Shown here piece after piece: positions 36,497 through 45,153 of a stretch of 64,000 nt of DNA. The DNA lies in NCBI GenBank assembly GCA_964613795.1, contig CAZTJR010000010.1, forward strand, positions 38,927 to 102,926, written 5' to 3'. Positions within the stretch are counted from its first letter, which is position 1; every line of letters starts with the position of its first letter. The position numbers and the translations under genes were made by a program. Under the pieces are notes generated by a model, which saw nothing but the letters and a program-made list of their open reading frames with translations, was not told where the DNA came from and did no database searches. The DNA is from Chromatocurvus sp964613795. Its GTDB lineage: Bacteria > Pseudomonadota > Gammaproteobacteria > Pseudomonadales > Halieaceae.

Positions 36497-37702
36497 ATGG
36501 CGATGCGACGTCTGGCGGGCAAGTGGCTGTTCTGGTCCGTGCTTGGACTGTTGGCGGGGGCTATTGCTTTTTTTGCTCTGCGACCCGAGCCCATCTGGGT
36601 GGACGCCGCGACGCTTGCGCGCGGGCCGCTGGAGGTGACAATCGCGGAGGAAGGCAGGACCCAGGTGAAAGACCGCTATGTTTTGTCTTCGCCCGTGACC
36701 GGCTATCTGCATCGGTTAGCGCTTGATGTAGGTGACCACGTGATGCCGGACAGTGTGTTGAGCCTGGTCGATCCGATACCGGCCAGCGTGCTGGATGCAC
36801 GTAGCCGGGCCGAAGCCCGTGCGCGTGTCGAGGCGGCCCGTGCGGCGCTGAGCTCGGTACAGCAGAAGGTCGAGGTGGCAAGGGCGGACGCCGAGCTGGC
36901 GCAAAGCGAGGTTCAGCGGCTGCTGTCACTGGAGGGTGAACACTTCGTGTCCGTGGAGCGGTTGCAGCAGGCGCGGACCGCTGCCATTCGCGCCGATGCG
37001 CTACTGCGTTCGGCGCGCTTTGATGAGGACGTTGCCACATACGAACTGGCGGCGGCCAGGACACGACTAGAGGTGTCCGCCGCGCAGTCCGACAGTGAAC
37101 AAATGCGAGAGCACGTGACAATTCGCTCGCCGGTGGCAGGCGCTGTGCTGGACATCAGGCGCCAGAGCGAGGGTGTGATTCAGGCGGGCGAGCCAATTCT
37201 CGAAGTAGGGAATCCCGGTGCGCTGGAAGTCGTGGTAGATGTGCTCAGCTTTGACGCGGTCAGGCTGCGGCCGGGGACACCGGTGCGCCTGACCGGCTGG
37301 GGCGGCGCGCCGCTGGATGCGGCGGTACGGCGCGTAGAGCCGGTGGGATTCATTGACATCTCTGCTCTGGGCGTTGAGGAGCAACGCGTCAGAGTGCTAG
37401 CGGACATTATCAGCCCTCGCGAGGATTGGCAGACCCTCGGGCACGGTTATCGGGTGGATGCCGAGTTCATTCTCTGGCAGTCAGTCGACAGCCTGCAGGT
37501 GCCGGCCTCCGCCGTATTCCAGCATCAAGATGGGTCTGCGGTGTTTCGTGTCACCGGCGATCGGGTGATGCGCGTGGCGATTGATGTCGGGCGGACAAAC
37601 GGTTTCATGACCGAGGTCCTGGCGGGACTGGAGGCAGGGGATCGGGTGGTTCGGCATCCAGGGCGGGACCTGGATGCCGGGGATCGGATACGTGTGAGGT
37701 GA
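36497..37702 (+). CDS. HlyD/MacA-family periplasmic adaptor (membrane fusion protein)
   Basis: 401-residue adaptor with one N-terminal membrane anchor (WLFWSVLGLLAGAIAFFAL) and a barrel-sandwich hybrid (TIAEEGRTQVKDRYVLSSPV ... VTIRSPVAGAVLDIRRQ). A long coiled-coil hairpin (about residues 95-200, with RAEARARVEAARAALSSVQQK) and a C-terminal beta-barrel complete the fold. It completes the ABC ATPase/permease/adaptor set. No outer membrane factor is encoded in the same operon; the TolC-like gene at 25.4 kb belongs to the RND system, so the partner is probably elsewhere. Confidence 0.88.
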   Translation: MAMRRLAGKWLFWSVLGLLAGAIAFFALRPEPIWVDAATLARGPLEVTIAEEGRTQVKDRYVLSSPVTGYLHRLALDVGDHVMPDSVLSLVDPIPASVLDARSRAEARARVEAARAALSSVQQKVEVARADAELAQSEVQRLLSLEGEHFVSVERLQQARTAAIRADALLRSARFDEDVATYELAAARTRLEVSAAQSDSEQMREHVTIRSPVAGAVLDIRRQSEGVIQAGEPILEVGNPGALEVVVDVLSFDAVRLRPGTPVRLTGWGGAPLDAAVRRVEPVGFIDISALGVEEQRVRVLADIISPREDWQTLGHGYRVDAEFILWQSVDSLQVPASAVFQHQDGSAVFRVTGDRVMRVAIDVGRTNGFMTEVLAGLEAGDRVVRHPGRDLDAGDRIRVR

Positions 37703-37751
37703 TGCCGTCCTCGAGGTGGCGTACTCCGCCGCAGCGGCCGCTATGCCGGTT

Positions 37752-38087
37752 TTATCGAGGTCGCTGCTGATGTTCCGCAAACTCCCGGGGACTGATTTCA
37801 TCATCAGCGTTTTTGTCAAGATCCTCGAAGGATGGCGCTCTATCCTGGTTGCGCAACGCATAACCCTGCTTTGCGCGATCGCCGACCCGCCTGGCGTGGG
37901 CCGCGTTGAACTCTTCTTTACTGATCATGCCGTCGTCATTCTGATCGTAGTCGGAAAACGCCGGCCTGCTCATTCCCGGACCCTGCCCGCGGGGCGGCTT
38001 TGCTTCCGGCTGTGCGCTCACCACGGCAGCGCTGCACACGACAATGCCGAGCAAACCAACACAGCCAACCTGCTTCAACCTGTCCAT
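37752..38087 (-). CDS. Secreted EF-hand calcium-binding protein
   Basis: Product of about 111 residues with a signal peptide (LLGIVVCSAAVVSAQ, cleavage near residue 25) and two EF-hand loops: D48-E59 (DQNDDGMISKEE) and a second, DKNADDEISPRE, near the C-terminus. It is small, proline/arginine-rich between the signal and the loops. Role unknown; probably calcium binding in the periplasm. The ATG at 38087 has GGGGGA upstream; an ATG at 38111 adds eight residues. It is convergent with the ABC adaptor gene, 50 bases away. Confidence 0.75.
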   Translation of the reverse strand: MDRLKQVGCVGLLGIVVCSAAVVSAQPEAKPPRGQGPGMSRPAFSDYDQNDDGMISKEEFNAAHARRVGDRAKQGYALRNQDRAPSFEDLDKNADDEISPREFAEHQQRPR

Positions 38088-38443
38088 AGTGGATCCCCCG
38101 ATGGTATTCATGGGCTACGTCGTGAGTGGCAAAAAGACGCGCGGGCTGCTCGCCGCGGGAGGGTGCTTCACGTCGCCGTTGCCCTCACCGCACAGCATAG
38201 ACCTTGCTGGGAACATACGCCTGTTTTTTCATTGCAATCCTTGATTCCACCGTGGAAACCGGACCCGCCGGATAGCCCTCCTGATCGGTCAGTCCCGCTG
38301 CTTGGCGGGTCTTGCCAGCGGAAAAAGCCAGGCCAGTTCACAAAGCCTGTCCATCCTCTCTATACTCCGCAGTCGCCGGCCGGCAGTTGATGTGCCCCGT
38401 CCGGTGAAGGTAAGCCCTGATGCTAATCGGAGGATGATATTTA
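38088..38443 (+). other. Intergenic region (about 356 bases) between EF-hand gene and DUF2237 gene
   Basis: No full-length gene is seen here. The stretch carries the divergent upstream regions of the EF-hand gene (minus) and the DUF2237 gene (plus). On the minus strand at 38185-38232 there is a 15-codon ORF (MKKQAYVPSKVYAVR) preceded by AAGGA, a possible leader or microprotein; this is described as a finding. Confidence 0.4.
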
Positions 38444-38836
38444 ATGTCGACCCTGGAATCGCCAGCCGATACTGCCCGTAACGTTCTTGGTGGCAGACTC
38501 GCCGACTGCTCACATGATCCGGTGACGGGCTTTTTTCGTGATGGCTGCTGCAATACCGGCCCAGCCGATGTCGGGCGCCACCTCGTATGCGCCCGGGTAA
38601 CCGCAGAGTTCCTGGCTTTCTCGGCCAGTCGTGGCAACGATCTCGCCACCCCCAGGCCGCAATTCGGTTTCCCGGGGTTGGTACCCGGCGACCAGTGGTG
38701 TCTGTGCGCGGCGCGTTGGCAGGAGGCCCTGGAGGCGGGTTTTGCGCCACCGGTGCGGTTGGATGCGACGCATGAAGGTGCACTCGGCGTGCTTGAACTC
38801 GAGGATCTGACGCGGCATGCGCTCGATCGTCACTGA
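38444..38836 (+). CDS. DUF2237 family protein
   Basis: 130-residue protein with the family fingerprint: NVLGGRLADCSHDPVTGFFRDGCCNTGPADVG, VCARVTAEFLAFSASRGNDL, TPRPQFGFPGLVPGDQWCLCAARW and an ending with PPVRLDATHEGAL. Several conserved cysteines and a PGDxWCLCA motif support identification. Function is unknown. The ATG at 38444 follows CGGAGGA with about 9 bases spacing. It is followed by exonuclease III after 24 bases; cotranscription is possible. Confidence 0.9.
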   Translation: MSTLESPADTARNVLGGRLADCSHDPVTGFFRDGCCNTGPADVGRHLVCARVTAEFLAFSASRGNDLATPRPQFGFPGLVPGDQWCLCAARWQEALEAGFAPPVRLDATHEGALGVLELEDLTRHALDRH

Positions 38837-38860
38837 AGGTCCCGTGAGAGGAGACACACC

Positions 38861-39628
38861 ATGAGAATCGCCTCCTGGAACGTCAATGGCCTCAGAGCCA
38901 TCATGAAAAAGGAATTCACCGCTTCCCTGCATACCCTGCAGGCAGACATCCTCTGCCTGCAGGAAACCAAGGCGCAGAACGAGCAAGTACACGCCGCGCT
39001 GGAGGGCGTCGAGGGTTATCATGTTTACAGCAATGCGGCGGTGCGCAAAGGCTACGCCGGCGTTGCGATCCTCAGCCGCGAAGAGCCGCTGGACGTCAAC
39101 GCGGGCATCGGCATGGACGACCACGATCAGGAGGGGCGGGTTCTGACGGCCGAATTTCCGGACTTCTACCTGCTGACGGTGTACACACCCAACTCAGGAA
39201 GCGAACTGGCGCGACTCCCCTACCGCGAGGAATGGGACCGCGAGTTCCTTGCTTTTGCTGAAAAACTGAAGCAAAAAAAACCGCTGCTGATGTGCGGTGA
39301 TTTCAATGTGGCTCACCGGGAGATCGACCTCGCCAGGCCCAGGCCAAACTACAACAAGAGCGCTGGTTTCACCCAGAAGGAAATCGATGGCATGGACAGG
39401 CTACTGGCTGCCGGTTTCGTGGATACGTTCCGCCACCTTCATCCGGATACGATAAAGTATTCCTGGTGGAGCTACCGCGCAGGGGCGCGCGGCAAGAACG
39501 TCGGCTGGCGCATTGACTATTTCCTGGCCAGTGAGGATCTTGCGAAAGGCCGCCTGCTGGGCGCTGAAATCCACGACGGCCTTCTGGGTTCGGACCACTG
39601 CCCTGTGGCAGTCGAGCTGGGGCGCTGA
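38861..39628 (+). CDS. xthA: Exodeoxyribonuclease III
   Basis: Base-excision-repair AP endonuclease and 3'-to-5' exonuclease. The 255-residue product has RIASWNVNGLRA (catalytic Asn), LCLQETKAQ (metal Glu), the TVYTPNSG strand, LMCGDFNVAH (Asp/Asn), YSWWSYRAGARGKNVGWRIDYFLAS and C-terminal GSDHCPV (catalytic His). An AGGAG site is 9 bases before the ATG. Family length matches (about 255-268 aa). Confidence 0.96.
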   Translation: MRIASWNVNGLRAIMKKEFTASLHTLQADILCLQETKAQNEQVHAALEGVEGYHVYSNAAVRKGYAGVAILSREEPLDVNAGIGMDDHDQEGRVLTAEFPDFYLLTVYTPNSGSELARLPYREEWDREFLAFAEKLKQKKPLLMCGDFNVAHREIDLARPRPNYNKSAGFTQKEIDGMDRLLAAGFVDTFRHLHPDTIKYSWWSYRAGARGKNVGWRIDYFLASEDLAKGRLLGAEIHDGLLGSDHCPVAVELGR

Positions 39629-39737
39629 CGGGTACACAGCGCGGAGCGATAGGCGCCGACTCTCGACTTAGGCAGCGAGCCTGTGATACCCATGGGCTGC
39701 ACAACGCGTTGCCATTCAACAAGCGGGGGCCCCTATC

Positions 39738-40391
39738 GTGAAAAGCAAATACGTGGCCGTTATAGGCCTCGGTCTGTTTGGAAGCACCGTTGCCAAGGCG
39801 TTGGCGGGTTTCGGAGACCATGTTCTCGGTATAGATATCGACAAGAAGCGAGCATCGAGTCTGGCTGACGAACTGAACGATGTGGTGATTGCCGACTGCC
39901 GCGATGAGGACGCGCTGCGTGAAGCCGGGATTGATGGTTACGACACCGCGGTGGTCGCCATCGGTGAAGACCTGGAGGCGAACATTATCTGCGCCATGAA
40001 TGTGAAAATGCTCGGCGTGAAGACCATCTGGGCCAAATCACTCAGCCAGACCCATCACCGGATACTGCACAAGATCGGAGTGGACCGGGTGATTCACCCC
40101 GAAGAAGAGATCGGCCAGCATATCGCGCAGGCGCTTCACAATCCGCTGGTGCGCGACTATATCAGCCTGGGTAACGGCTTCTACATTGTCGATGTTCAGG
40201 TGCCCGACGGCCTGGACGGCTTCCGCCTTTCGGAAACTGAGCTGGAAAAATATGAGGTCCAGTGTCTGGGTGTGATGCGGGGGAGCACCTTGTTAAGCCC
40301 GCAGGATGCGGATTCCACCGTGAAAAGTGGCGACAAGCTGCTACTGCTTGGGAAGCGCGACAACCTGCAGCGCTACGGCGACAAGCTGTAA
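39738..40391 (+). CDS. ktrA: KtrA-type potassium uptake regulator (RCK protein)
   Basis: 217-residue cytoplasmic gating subunit of a Ktr-type K+ transporter. The N-terminal RCK_N domain has the nucleotide-binding GLGLFGSTVAKAL motif and the VIADCRDEDALREAG segment. The C-terminal RCK_C domain begins near residue 140. It is roughly half the size of TrkA (about 450 aa), indicating KtrA rather than TrkA. The start is GTG at 39738, preceded by a G-rich ribosome site. The partner channel gene starts 12 bases downstream. Confidence 0.92.
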   Translation: MKSKYVAVIGLGLFGSTVAKALAGFGDHVLGIDIDKKRASSLADELNDVVIADCRDEDALREAGIDGYDTAVVAIGEDLEANIICAMNVKMLGVKTIWAKSLSQTHHRILHKIGVDRVIHPEEEIGQHIAQALHNPLVRDYISLGNGFYIVDVQVPDGLDGFRLSETELEKYEVQCLGVMRGSTLLSPQDADSTVKSGDKLLLLGKRDNLQRYGDKL

Positions 40392-40403
40392 GCCGGGGTC
40401 TGT

Positions 40404-41750
40404 ATGCAGCCTCCCACGCTGGCTTTGCCGCGAAAGCTCAAGATCAATGTCTCGCCGCCGCTCGCCCTGGCAGCTCTTTATGCCGTGTGTATCGTGCTGG
40501 GCGCGATTCTTCTCATGCAGCCGGTTTCTGTCACCGCACCGATCGCCTGGAATGACGCGCTTTTTACAGCGACGTCGGCGGTGACAGTGACGGGTCTGGT
40601 GGTTGTCGATACCGGTACCGCGTTCACGATGTTCGGGCAATTTGTGATTATGCTGCTAATTCAGATGGGTGGCTTGGGCCTGATGACGTTCGCCGTATTG
40701 GTGACGTCGCTTCTGGGCTACCGCATCGGAATACCGCAACGGGTTTATCTGCAGAATGATCTCAATCACACGAGCCTGGCAGAGGTTCTGAGTCTTGTCA
40801 GCGTTATATTTCGCGTGGTCTTTCTTTTCGAGTTTGTCGGCGCGCTGTTGCTCGCCTTTGTTTTCGTACCGGAGTCCGGATGGCGCGACGGTCTGTGGCA
40901 GTCGGTGTTTCATGCTGTCTCTGCATTCAATAATGCCGGCTTTGCTCTCTTTTCCGACAGTTTCTCGACCTGGGTTGATAGCGCGCTCATCGGTATTATT
41001 ATTCCGGCACTCTTCATTGCCGGTGGAGTTGGTTACGCTGTCATTGCCGATGTCCGTGTACATCGGTCCTGGCGATGTCTTTCCCTCCACAGCAAGTTGA
41101 TGCTCTCAGGAACAGTATTCCTCATCCTGTTGGCGTGGGTCGCGTTCGCCGTGCTTGAGTGGAATAACCCGGCTACCCTGGGAGGGCTGGCATCGAACGC
41201 CGACCGTATGCTTGCCAGCTGGTTTCAGGCGACAACCACACGCACCGCTGGTTTCAACACTCTGGATATTGGCGCTATTCATGACAGCACCGCCGCGATG
41301 TTCATGTCGATGATGTTTATTGGCGCGGGAACGACCTCCACCGGCGGAGGTATCAAGGTCACCACCTTCATCGTGCTTGTTCTCGCCACCGTCGCCTTTT
41401 TTCGTCGCCGCCAGGAATTGCGGGCCTTTGGTCGCAGCCTGGGTCCGGATGAGGTGATGAAAGTACTGGCCTTGACGGTAGTCAGTTCTCTTGTGGTGTT
41501 TACCGCGATTTTTGCCATCTCCATTTCCCATGATGGTGAGTTCCTGGATCTGGCCTTTGAGGCGGTCTCTGCGTTCGGTACCGTGGGACTTTCACGTGGC
41601 ACGACCGGTGAACTGGACGGTGTGGGACGCAGCGTCATTATGCTGTTGATGTTCATCGGCCGGGTCGGCCCGCTTACCCTGGGGTTTTTCCTCGCGTCGC
41701 CTACGCCGACGCGTATCGGTTTGCCTCCGGGAAAGGTCGGTCTCGGTTGA
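40404..41750 (+). CDS. ktrB: KtrB-type potassium/sodium-coupled transporter
   Basis: 448-residue membrane protein of the Trk/Ktr/HKT superfamily. Its four M1-P-M2 repeats are visible from the selectivity loops TSAVTVTGL, HAVSAFNNAGFAL, TTTRTAGFN and EAVSAFGTVGLSRG. The C-terminal SPTPTRIGLPPGKVGLG close is typical of KtrB. With KtrA it forms a complete K+ uptake system. It is the last intact gene before the decay zone at 41.8-44.1 kb. Confidence 0.94.
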   Translation: MQPPTLALPRKLKINVSPPLALAALYAVCIVLGAILLMQPVSVTAPIAWNDALFTATSAVTVTGLVVVDTGTAFTMFGQFVIMLLIQMGGLGLMTFAVLVTSLLGYRIGIPQRVYLQNDLNHTSLAEVLSLVSVIFRVVFLFEFVGALLLAFVFVPESGWRDGLWQSVFHAVSAFNNAGFALFSDSFSTWVDSALIGIIIPALFIAGGVGYAVIADVRVHRSWRCLSLHSKLMLSGTVFLILLAWVAFAVLEWNNPATLGGLASNADRMLASWFQATTTRTAGFNTLDIGAIHDSTAAMFMSMMFIGAGTTSTGGGIKVTTFIVLVLATVAFFRRRQELRAFGRSLGPDEVMKVLALTVVSSLVVFTAIFAISISHDGEFLDLAFEAVSAFGTVGLSRGTTGELDGVGRSVIMLLMFIGRVGPLTLGFFLASPTPTRIGLPPGKVGLG

Positions 41751-41808
41751 GCAAACCGCGTGGCCGGGCAGTCCAGCGCAGACCGAAGAGGCGTCGTAAT
41801 GAAAGCGT

Positions 41809-42522
41809 TCACAATACAGCTGTGAGGTTGCTCGGCGCGGAGTAGACGCGGCGGAAATCCATGTTCGATTTGGCGCGAGTGACGAAAAAGGCGCCGGTCT
41901 GATGAAGTGCGAAGATACGTTCGAAATCCAGATCGCCTCGGTCCATGACGTAGATCGCTGCCGGTTCCGGAATCAACAGATCGAGTGCATTGACGTCGTG
42001 GAATTTGCCGTCGGATACCTGCATTAGGCTGGGAATGCTGCCCCGCAGGTCCAGACGCGTGTGCATTTTCACGGCGGCTTTGGTTTTTCGAAACGGTGCC
42101 AAGGAAACAGCGACAGACACAGGTCTATCGTCGTAGAATCCAGGGCGTAGACCGTGTTCGACAAGTCAAGACCCAGGTCTTTTATTGCATGCAGCTTCCG
42201 GGCCTGCACGATCAACCGCTGCGCAAAGTTCGCGTAGATACGCCAGTCTCGACGTTCGTTGGCATCGGCCAGCGTGGCGCGGCGCACCGGCGATCGAATC
42301 GCCCATATGGTAGAGCTTGGGGGCTTGTGCCGAGAGGCAGGCTTCGATGTCGCGCAAGCTTTCCCGACAGGTCAGCTGGGCAAAGGCCAGAACGCGGAAA
42401 TGTTCCGCACAAGGCAAAGTGCGAACACGATAGTCCCTGTCGTACCGGGAGACCACCCGGTGAAAGGTCTTCCACGGAAGATAATCCATGATCTGAGCAA
42501 ACAGCGTTTTGCCCGTATTCAT
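41809..42522 (-). pseudogene. IS4-family transposase remnant (frameshifted, 3' truncated)
   Basis: Three overlapping minus-strand frames read as one IS4-type transposase: an N-terminal part starting MNTGKTLFAQIMDYLPWKTF at 42522, a middle part starting at RRATLADANERRDWRIYANF, and a part with APFRKTKAAVKMHTRLDLRG ... VMDRGDLDFERIF ... RVYSAP. Frameshifts lie near 42300 (the MG|IRSP junction) and near 42100. Beyond RVYSAP at about 41840 the resemblance stops and a stop codon follows, so the last third of the protein (about 380 aa is normal) is missing. It is not functional. The segment upstream (42523-42660) is probably the rest of the IS, ending against the nicotinamidase remnant. Confidence 0.87.
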
Positions 42523-42660
42523 ATGGCCCCCTCGGCGGTAACAGTCCGCAAAGGGGAGATCTTGCCGGAATCCCGTTCAAATCGGGGACACCCGAAATCC
42601 GCTGTAAATTATTATGATCATTGGAGGAATCCCGTGTCATTGACGTTTTAACCGGACAGC
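42523..42660. mobile_element. Probable 5' flank and end of the IS4-type element
   Basis: Non-coding sequence between the transposase start codon and the truncated nicotinamidase. GGAATCCCG occurs twice in it (42568-42576 and 42625-42633), and the segment ends ...TTTTAACCGGACAGCAGTGA, where nicotinamidase homology begins abruptly. I infer the IS boundary is near 42660. No second inverted repeat or target duplication is recognised because the other end of the element is lost. Confidence 0.45.
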
Positions 42661-43230
42661 AGTGATCCAGAACGACTTTATGCCCGGCCGCGCGCTGGGG
42701 GGCTCGGATGGCGACGCTATCGTTGCTGTGGTCAACCGGAGACAGCAGGCATTCCCTCTGGTGGTGGCGACCCGGGGCTGGCATTCGCCCTGGCATGCCA
42801 TATTCGCCTCCAGCTATCCGGGTAGCTCGCCGTTTGGCAGCATTGAATTGGACGGGTTGGAGCCGACCCTATGACCCGATCATTGTGTGCAGCGGCTCAC
42901 GGGCCCGGACTTTCATTCAGACATGGAGACGTGGCAGATCGAGGCAATCTTTCGCAAGGACATGGATTCGTCGATCGATAGCTACAGCGGTTTTTACGAG
43001 AACGGCCACCGCAAGAGCACCGGGCTCGCCGGACACCTGCGTGAGAGGGGCGTGCAAGAACCCTTTTCTGTGGTCTTGCTGCAGATATCTGCTTCGCTTT
43101 CAGCATACGCGATGCGCTGGGCGAGGGGTTTTCCACCGTTCTGGTCGAGGATGCAACGCGCGCCCTTGACGAGAATGGCTTCGCAGAAATATGCGTCGAC
43201 TTGAAGGCGGCTGGGACGTGCATTATCAGG
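42661..43230 (+). pseudogene. Nicotinamidase (PncA) pseudogene
   Basis: Clear nicotinamidase remains, broken in four ways. (1) The N-terminus starts abruptly at IQNDFMPGRAL, so the catalytic Asp segment before QNDF is lost at the presumed IS junction. (2) The metal-ligand DWH motif is GWH (TRGWHSPWH). (3) The conserved Trp before PDHCVQ is a TGA stop at 42872-42874, with the same frame continuing as PDHCVQRLTGPDF. (4) A frameshift lies near 43080: FRKDMDSSIDSYSGFYENG and TGLAGHLRERGVQEPFSVVLL are in one frame, and ADICFAFSIRDALGEGF and VLVEDATRALDE continue in another. The Lys and Cys of the catalytic triad are still visible. Its function, deamidation of nicotinamide, is lost unless another copy exists. 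Confidence 0.85.
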
Positions 43231-43261
43231 AGTGCAACCTGGGATAAGCAGTGGTTGCCGG

Positions 43262-43769
43262 TTACGTCGCATCGGTTCTGCTTTCGTCGCGTTCAGACGT
43301 TTCTTCCGTAAAGTCGGGTGATGAGTGTTCTGACCAGGTAAGCAGTACTGCTGCAGCGCCGAGAATGAGAGCGGCGGTAGCTTCGTACAGAATGGCGATG
43401 GGATCTATATCCTTGCTTTGCAGCACGATCAAGCGCGACAGCGCAGTAATGGCGATCAGAAGCGGATAGACTGGCGGGATGCGCCGGCTCTTATAAAACG
43501 CGCCCGCCATGGAAATGACCTCGGTGTACAGGAACAGAAGCAGGATGTCGGAAATGACGACGGTCTTGCGCTGCTAGATACGTAATACCTCCAGCCCGAC
43601 TGCGCCGACGCTCAGTGCAACGAATTAGGATGATGATCGCGCGTTCAATGATCTGGATAATTCCACGTACAATTATCTTTGCTACCGTTTCAAGGGTATA
43701 ACACACGCTCTCAAGGCCCACATGGTACGTGCAATTGTTCACGGAGGCTAAAATCGCCAGTTCACTCAT
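43262..43769 (-). pseudogene. psiE: PsiE-family membrane protein pseudogene
   Basis: Minus-strand remains of a phosphate-starvation-inducible PsiE-like membrane protein. The C-terminal half is legible: VVISDILLLFLYTEVISM, then RRIPPVYPLLIAITALSRLIVL and DPIAILYEATAALILGAAAVLL. Upstream, VGAVGLEVLRI is followed in the same frame by a TAG stop before QRKTVVISD (near 43575), and IIQIIERAIIILI lies in a different frame, implying a frameshift near 43617. It is therefore inactive as one protein, although the 82-residue C-terminal part could still be made from the ATG at 43510. Confidence 0.7.
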
Positions 43770-44127
43770 TCCGGCGAAGGGGCCGAACCGATAACACCGC
43801 CGCGGCGGCGGCGTTCTGAATTCTACATCTCAGATGTCGCGTTAGCGACCTTACTTTAGCAGCATCCGGCCCGTCGAGACGATTGGGTGTCTGCCGACCA
43901 GAAGCGAGCTTATTCGTGACATCGATGCGACTACTTACCCATGCCAGCCTGTAGATCGAGAACGCCGATGCGATGATTGGCGTGATGTTGTTGCTTATCT
44001 GCTCGCGCCGGTCGCGCTGTGTTTGAGAACGCGCTAGATTAACGCACTGCAAACTGATTATTTTGGCTTTTTAGAGGCCCTTACAGTCCATGAGCTACAC
44101 CTCCCGAGATTCCAGAGGCAGCGCCCC
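43770..44127. other. Intergenic stretch without a recognisable gene
   Basis: About 358 bases between the psiE remnant and the formate/nitrite-transporter-type gene. Open frames here are short and show no family resemblance. The base composition is less GC-rich than flanking genes, in keeping with the decay zone that begins at 41.8 kb. The promoter of the downstream gene presumably lies at its right end. Confidence 0.4.
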
Positions 44128-45009
44128 ATGAGCAAGATTCATAGTCCCAAGGAACGGGAGGAGAACGCGCGCGAATCCAGCGCCGTGGAGGGCCGCAAGG
44201 CAGAAAAGGAGGTCGAGAGCCGCGTCCGGCTCGGTGCGCTCGCCATTTTCGAGATCGTGCGCCGTGAGGGCGCCGAGGAACTGCTTCGTCCGCTCAGCTC
44301 CCTGTGGTGGTCCGGAGTCGCCGCGGGCCTGGCGCTGGCATTTTCCGCGGCTGGTGCTTCCATGTTTCATGCGGCTCTGTCCGACAGTGGCGCGCGCGAC
44401 CTTCTGGTTCCGGCGGGTTACGTGGTGGGGTTCATGATCGTGGTATTCGGTCGCCTGCAGCTTTTCACGGAAAACACGATCGCGGCGATTCTGCCTCTCG
44501 CCGTGCATTTCTCGGTCGATAACTGGCATCGGGTCGCACGCCTGTGGTCAACCGTGTTTGCGGCCAATATTGCCGGTGCGATCGTTGCATCGCTGGTGTT
44601 CAGCTTCACCCCGCTCCTGCAGCCCGAGGTCCTGGTTGCGCTGGTCGAGATCTCGGAAAAGGCCGTCCACCACCCATGGGGCACTACCTTCGTCCGTGCG
44701 ATTCCCGCCGGCTTCCTGATCGCGGCTCTGGTCTGGATGATGCCGAGCGCGAAAGGATCCGAGTTTCTGGTCACCGCCAGCCTGATCTACGTACTGGTTC
44801 TGGGTGAGTTTACTCATGTCATTTTGGGCGCTACCGAGATGTTCACCCTGGTGTTCATTGGAGAACTCCAACTGCCAGGGGCACTGTGGAGCTTTCTTGT
44901 GCCCGCCCTCCTGGGCAATATCGTGGGCGGTGCGGCCCTGTTCTCCATGCTCGCCTATGCCCAGATCCGCGACGAGATGCGCACTGACTCCCACGACAAA
45001 ACCGTCTAG
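44128..45009 (+). CDS. Formate/nitrite transporter family protein
   Basis: 293-residue integral membrane protein of the FNT superfamily. About 45 charged residues at the N-terminus (rich in E, R and K) precede six membrane segments: WWSGVAAGLALAFSAAGASMF, LLVPAGYVVGFMIVVFG, WSTVFAANIAGAIVASLVF, VRAIPAGFLIAALVWMM, FLVTASLIYVLVLGEFTHVILG and WSFLVPALLGNIVGGAALFS. The LFTENT and NxxGxxx motifs fit the YfdC-type branch. The transported ion is not known. It begins just after the decay zone and no operon partner is apparent. Confidence 0.88.
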   Translation: MSKIHSPKEREENARESSAVEGRKAEKEVESRVRLGALAIFEIVRREGAEELLRPLSSLWWSGVAAGLALAFSAAGASMFHAALSDSGARDLLVPAGYVVGFMIVVFGRLQLFTENTIAAILPLAVHFSVDNWHRVARLWSTVFAANIAGAIVASLVFSFTPLLQPEVLVALVEISEKAVHHPWGTTFVRAIPAGFLIAALVWMMPSAKGSEFLVTASLIYVLVLGEFTHVILGATEMFTLVFIGELQLPGALWSFLVPALLGNIVGGAALFSMLAYAQIRDEMRTDSHDKTV

Positions 45010-45153
45010 CCCGGCAGACTATCTTCCCCCTTGAGTCAGCACTGCTATCGCTGTTGCGATAGTAGCCACAGCGAGGATCTCCGCTTTGCGGTTGAGCAGG
45101 ATGAGGAGGGTGGCGACAGGGAGGAACACTGACCGCAAAGGCAGGCGCATACG

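Noticed and set aside
43762..44052. A 96-codon minus-strand ORF downstream of the psiE remnant
   Set aside because: No family resemblance and no ribosome site. It overlaps the decay zone and looks like chance.
45010..45153. Possible extra gene between the FNT and BON genes
   Set aside because: Only 144 bases with no supported start. It is the intergenic region of two convergent genes.
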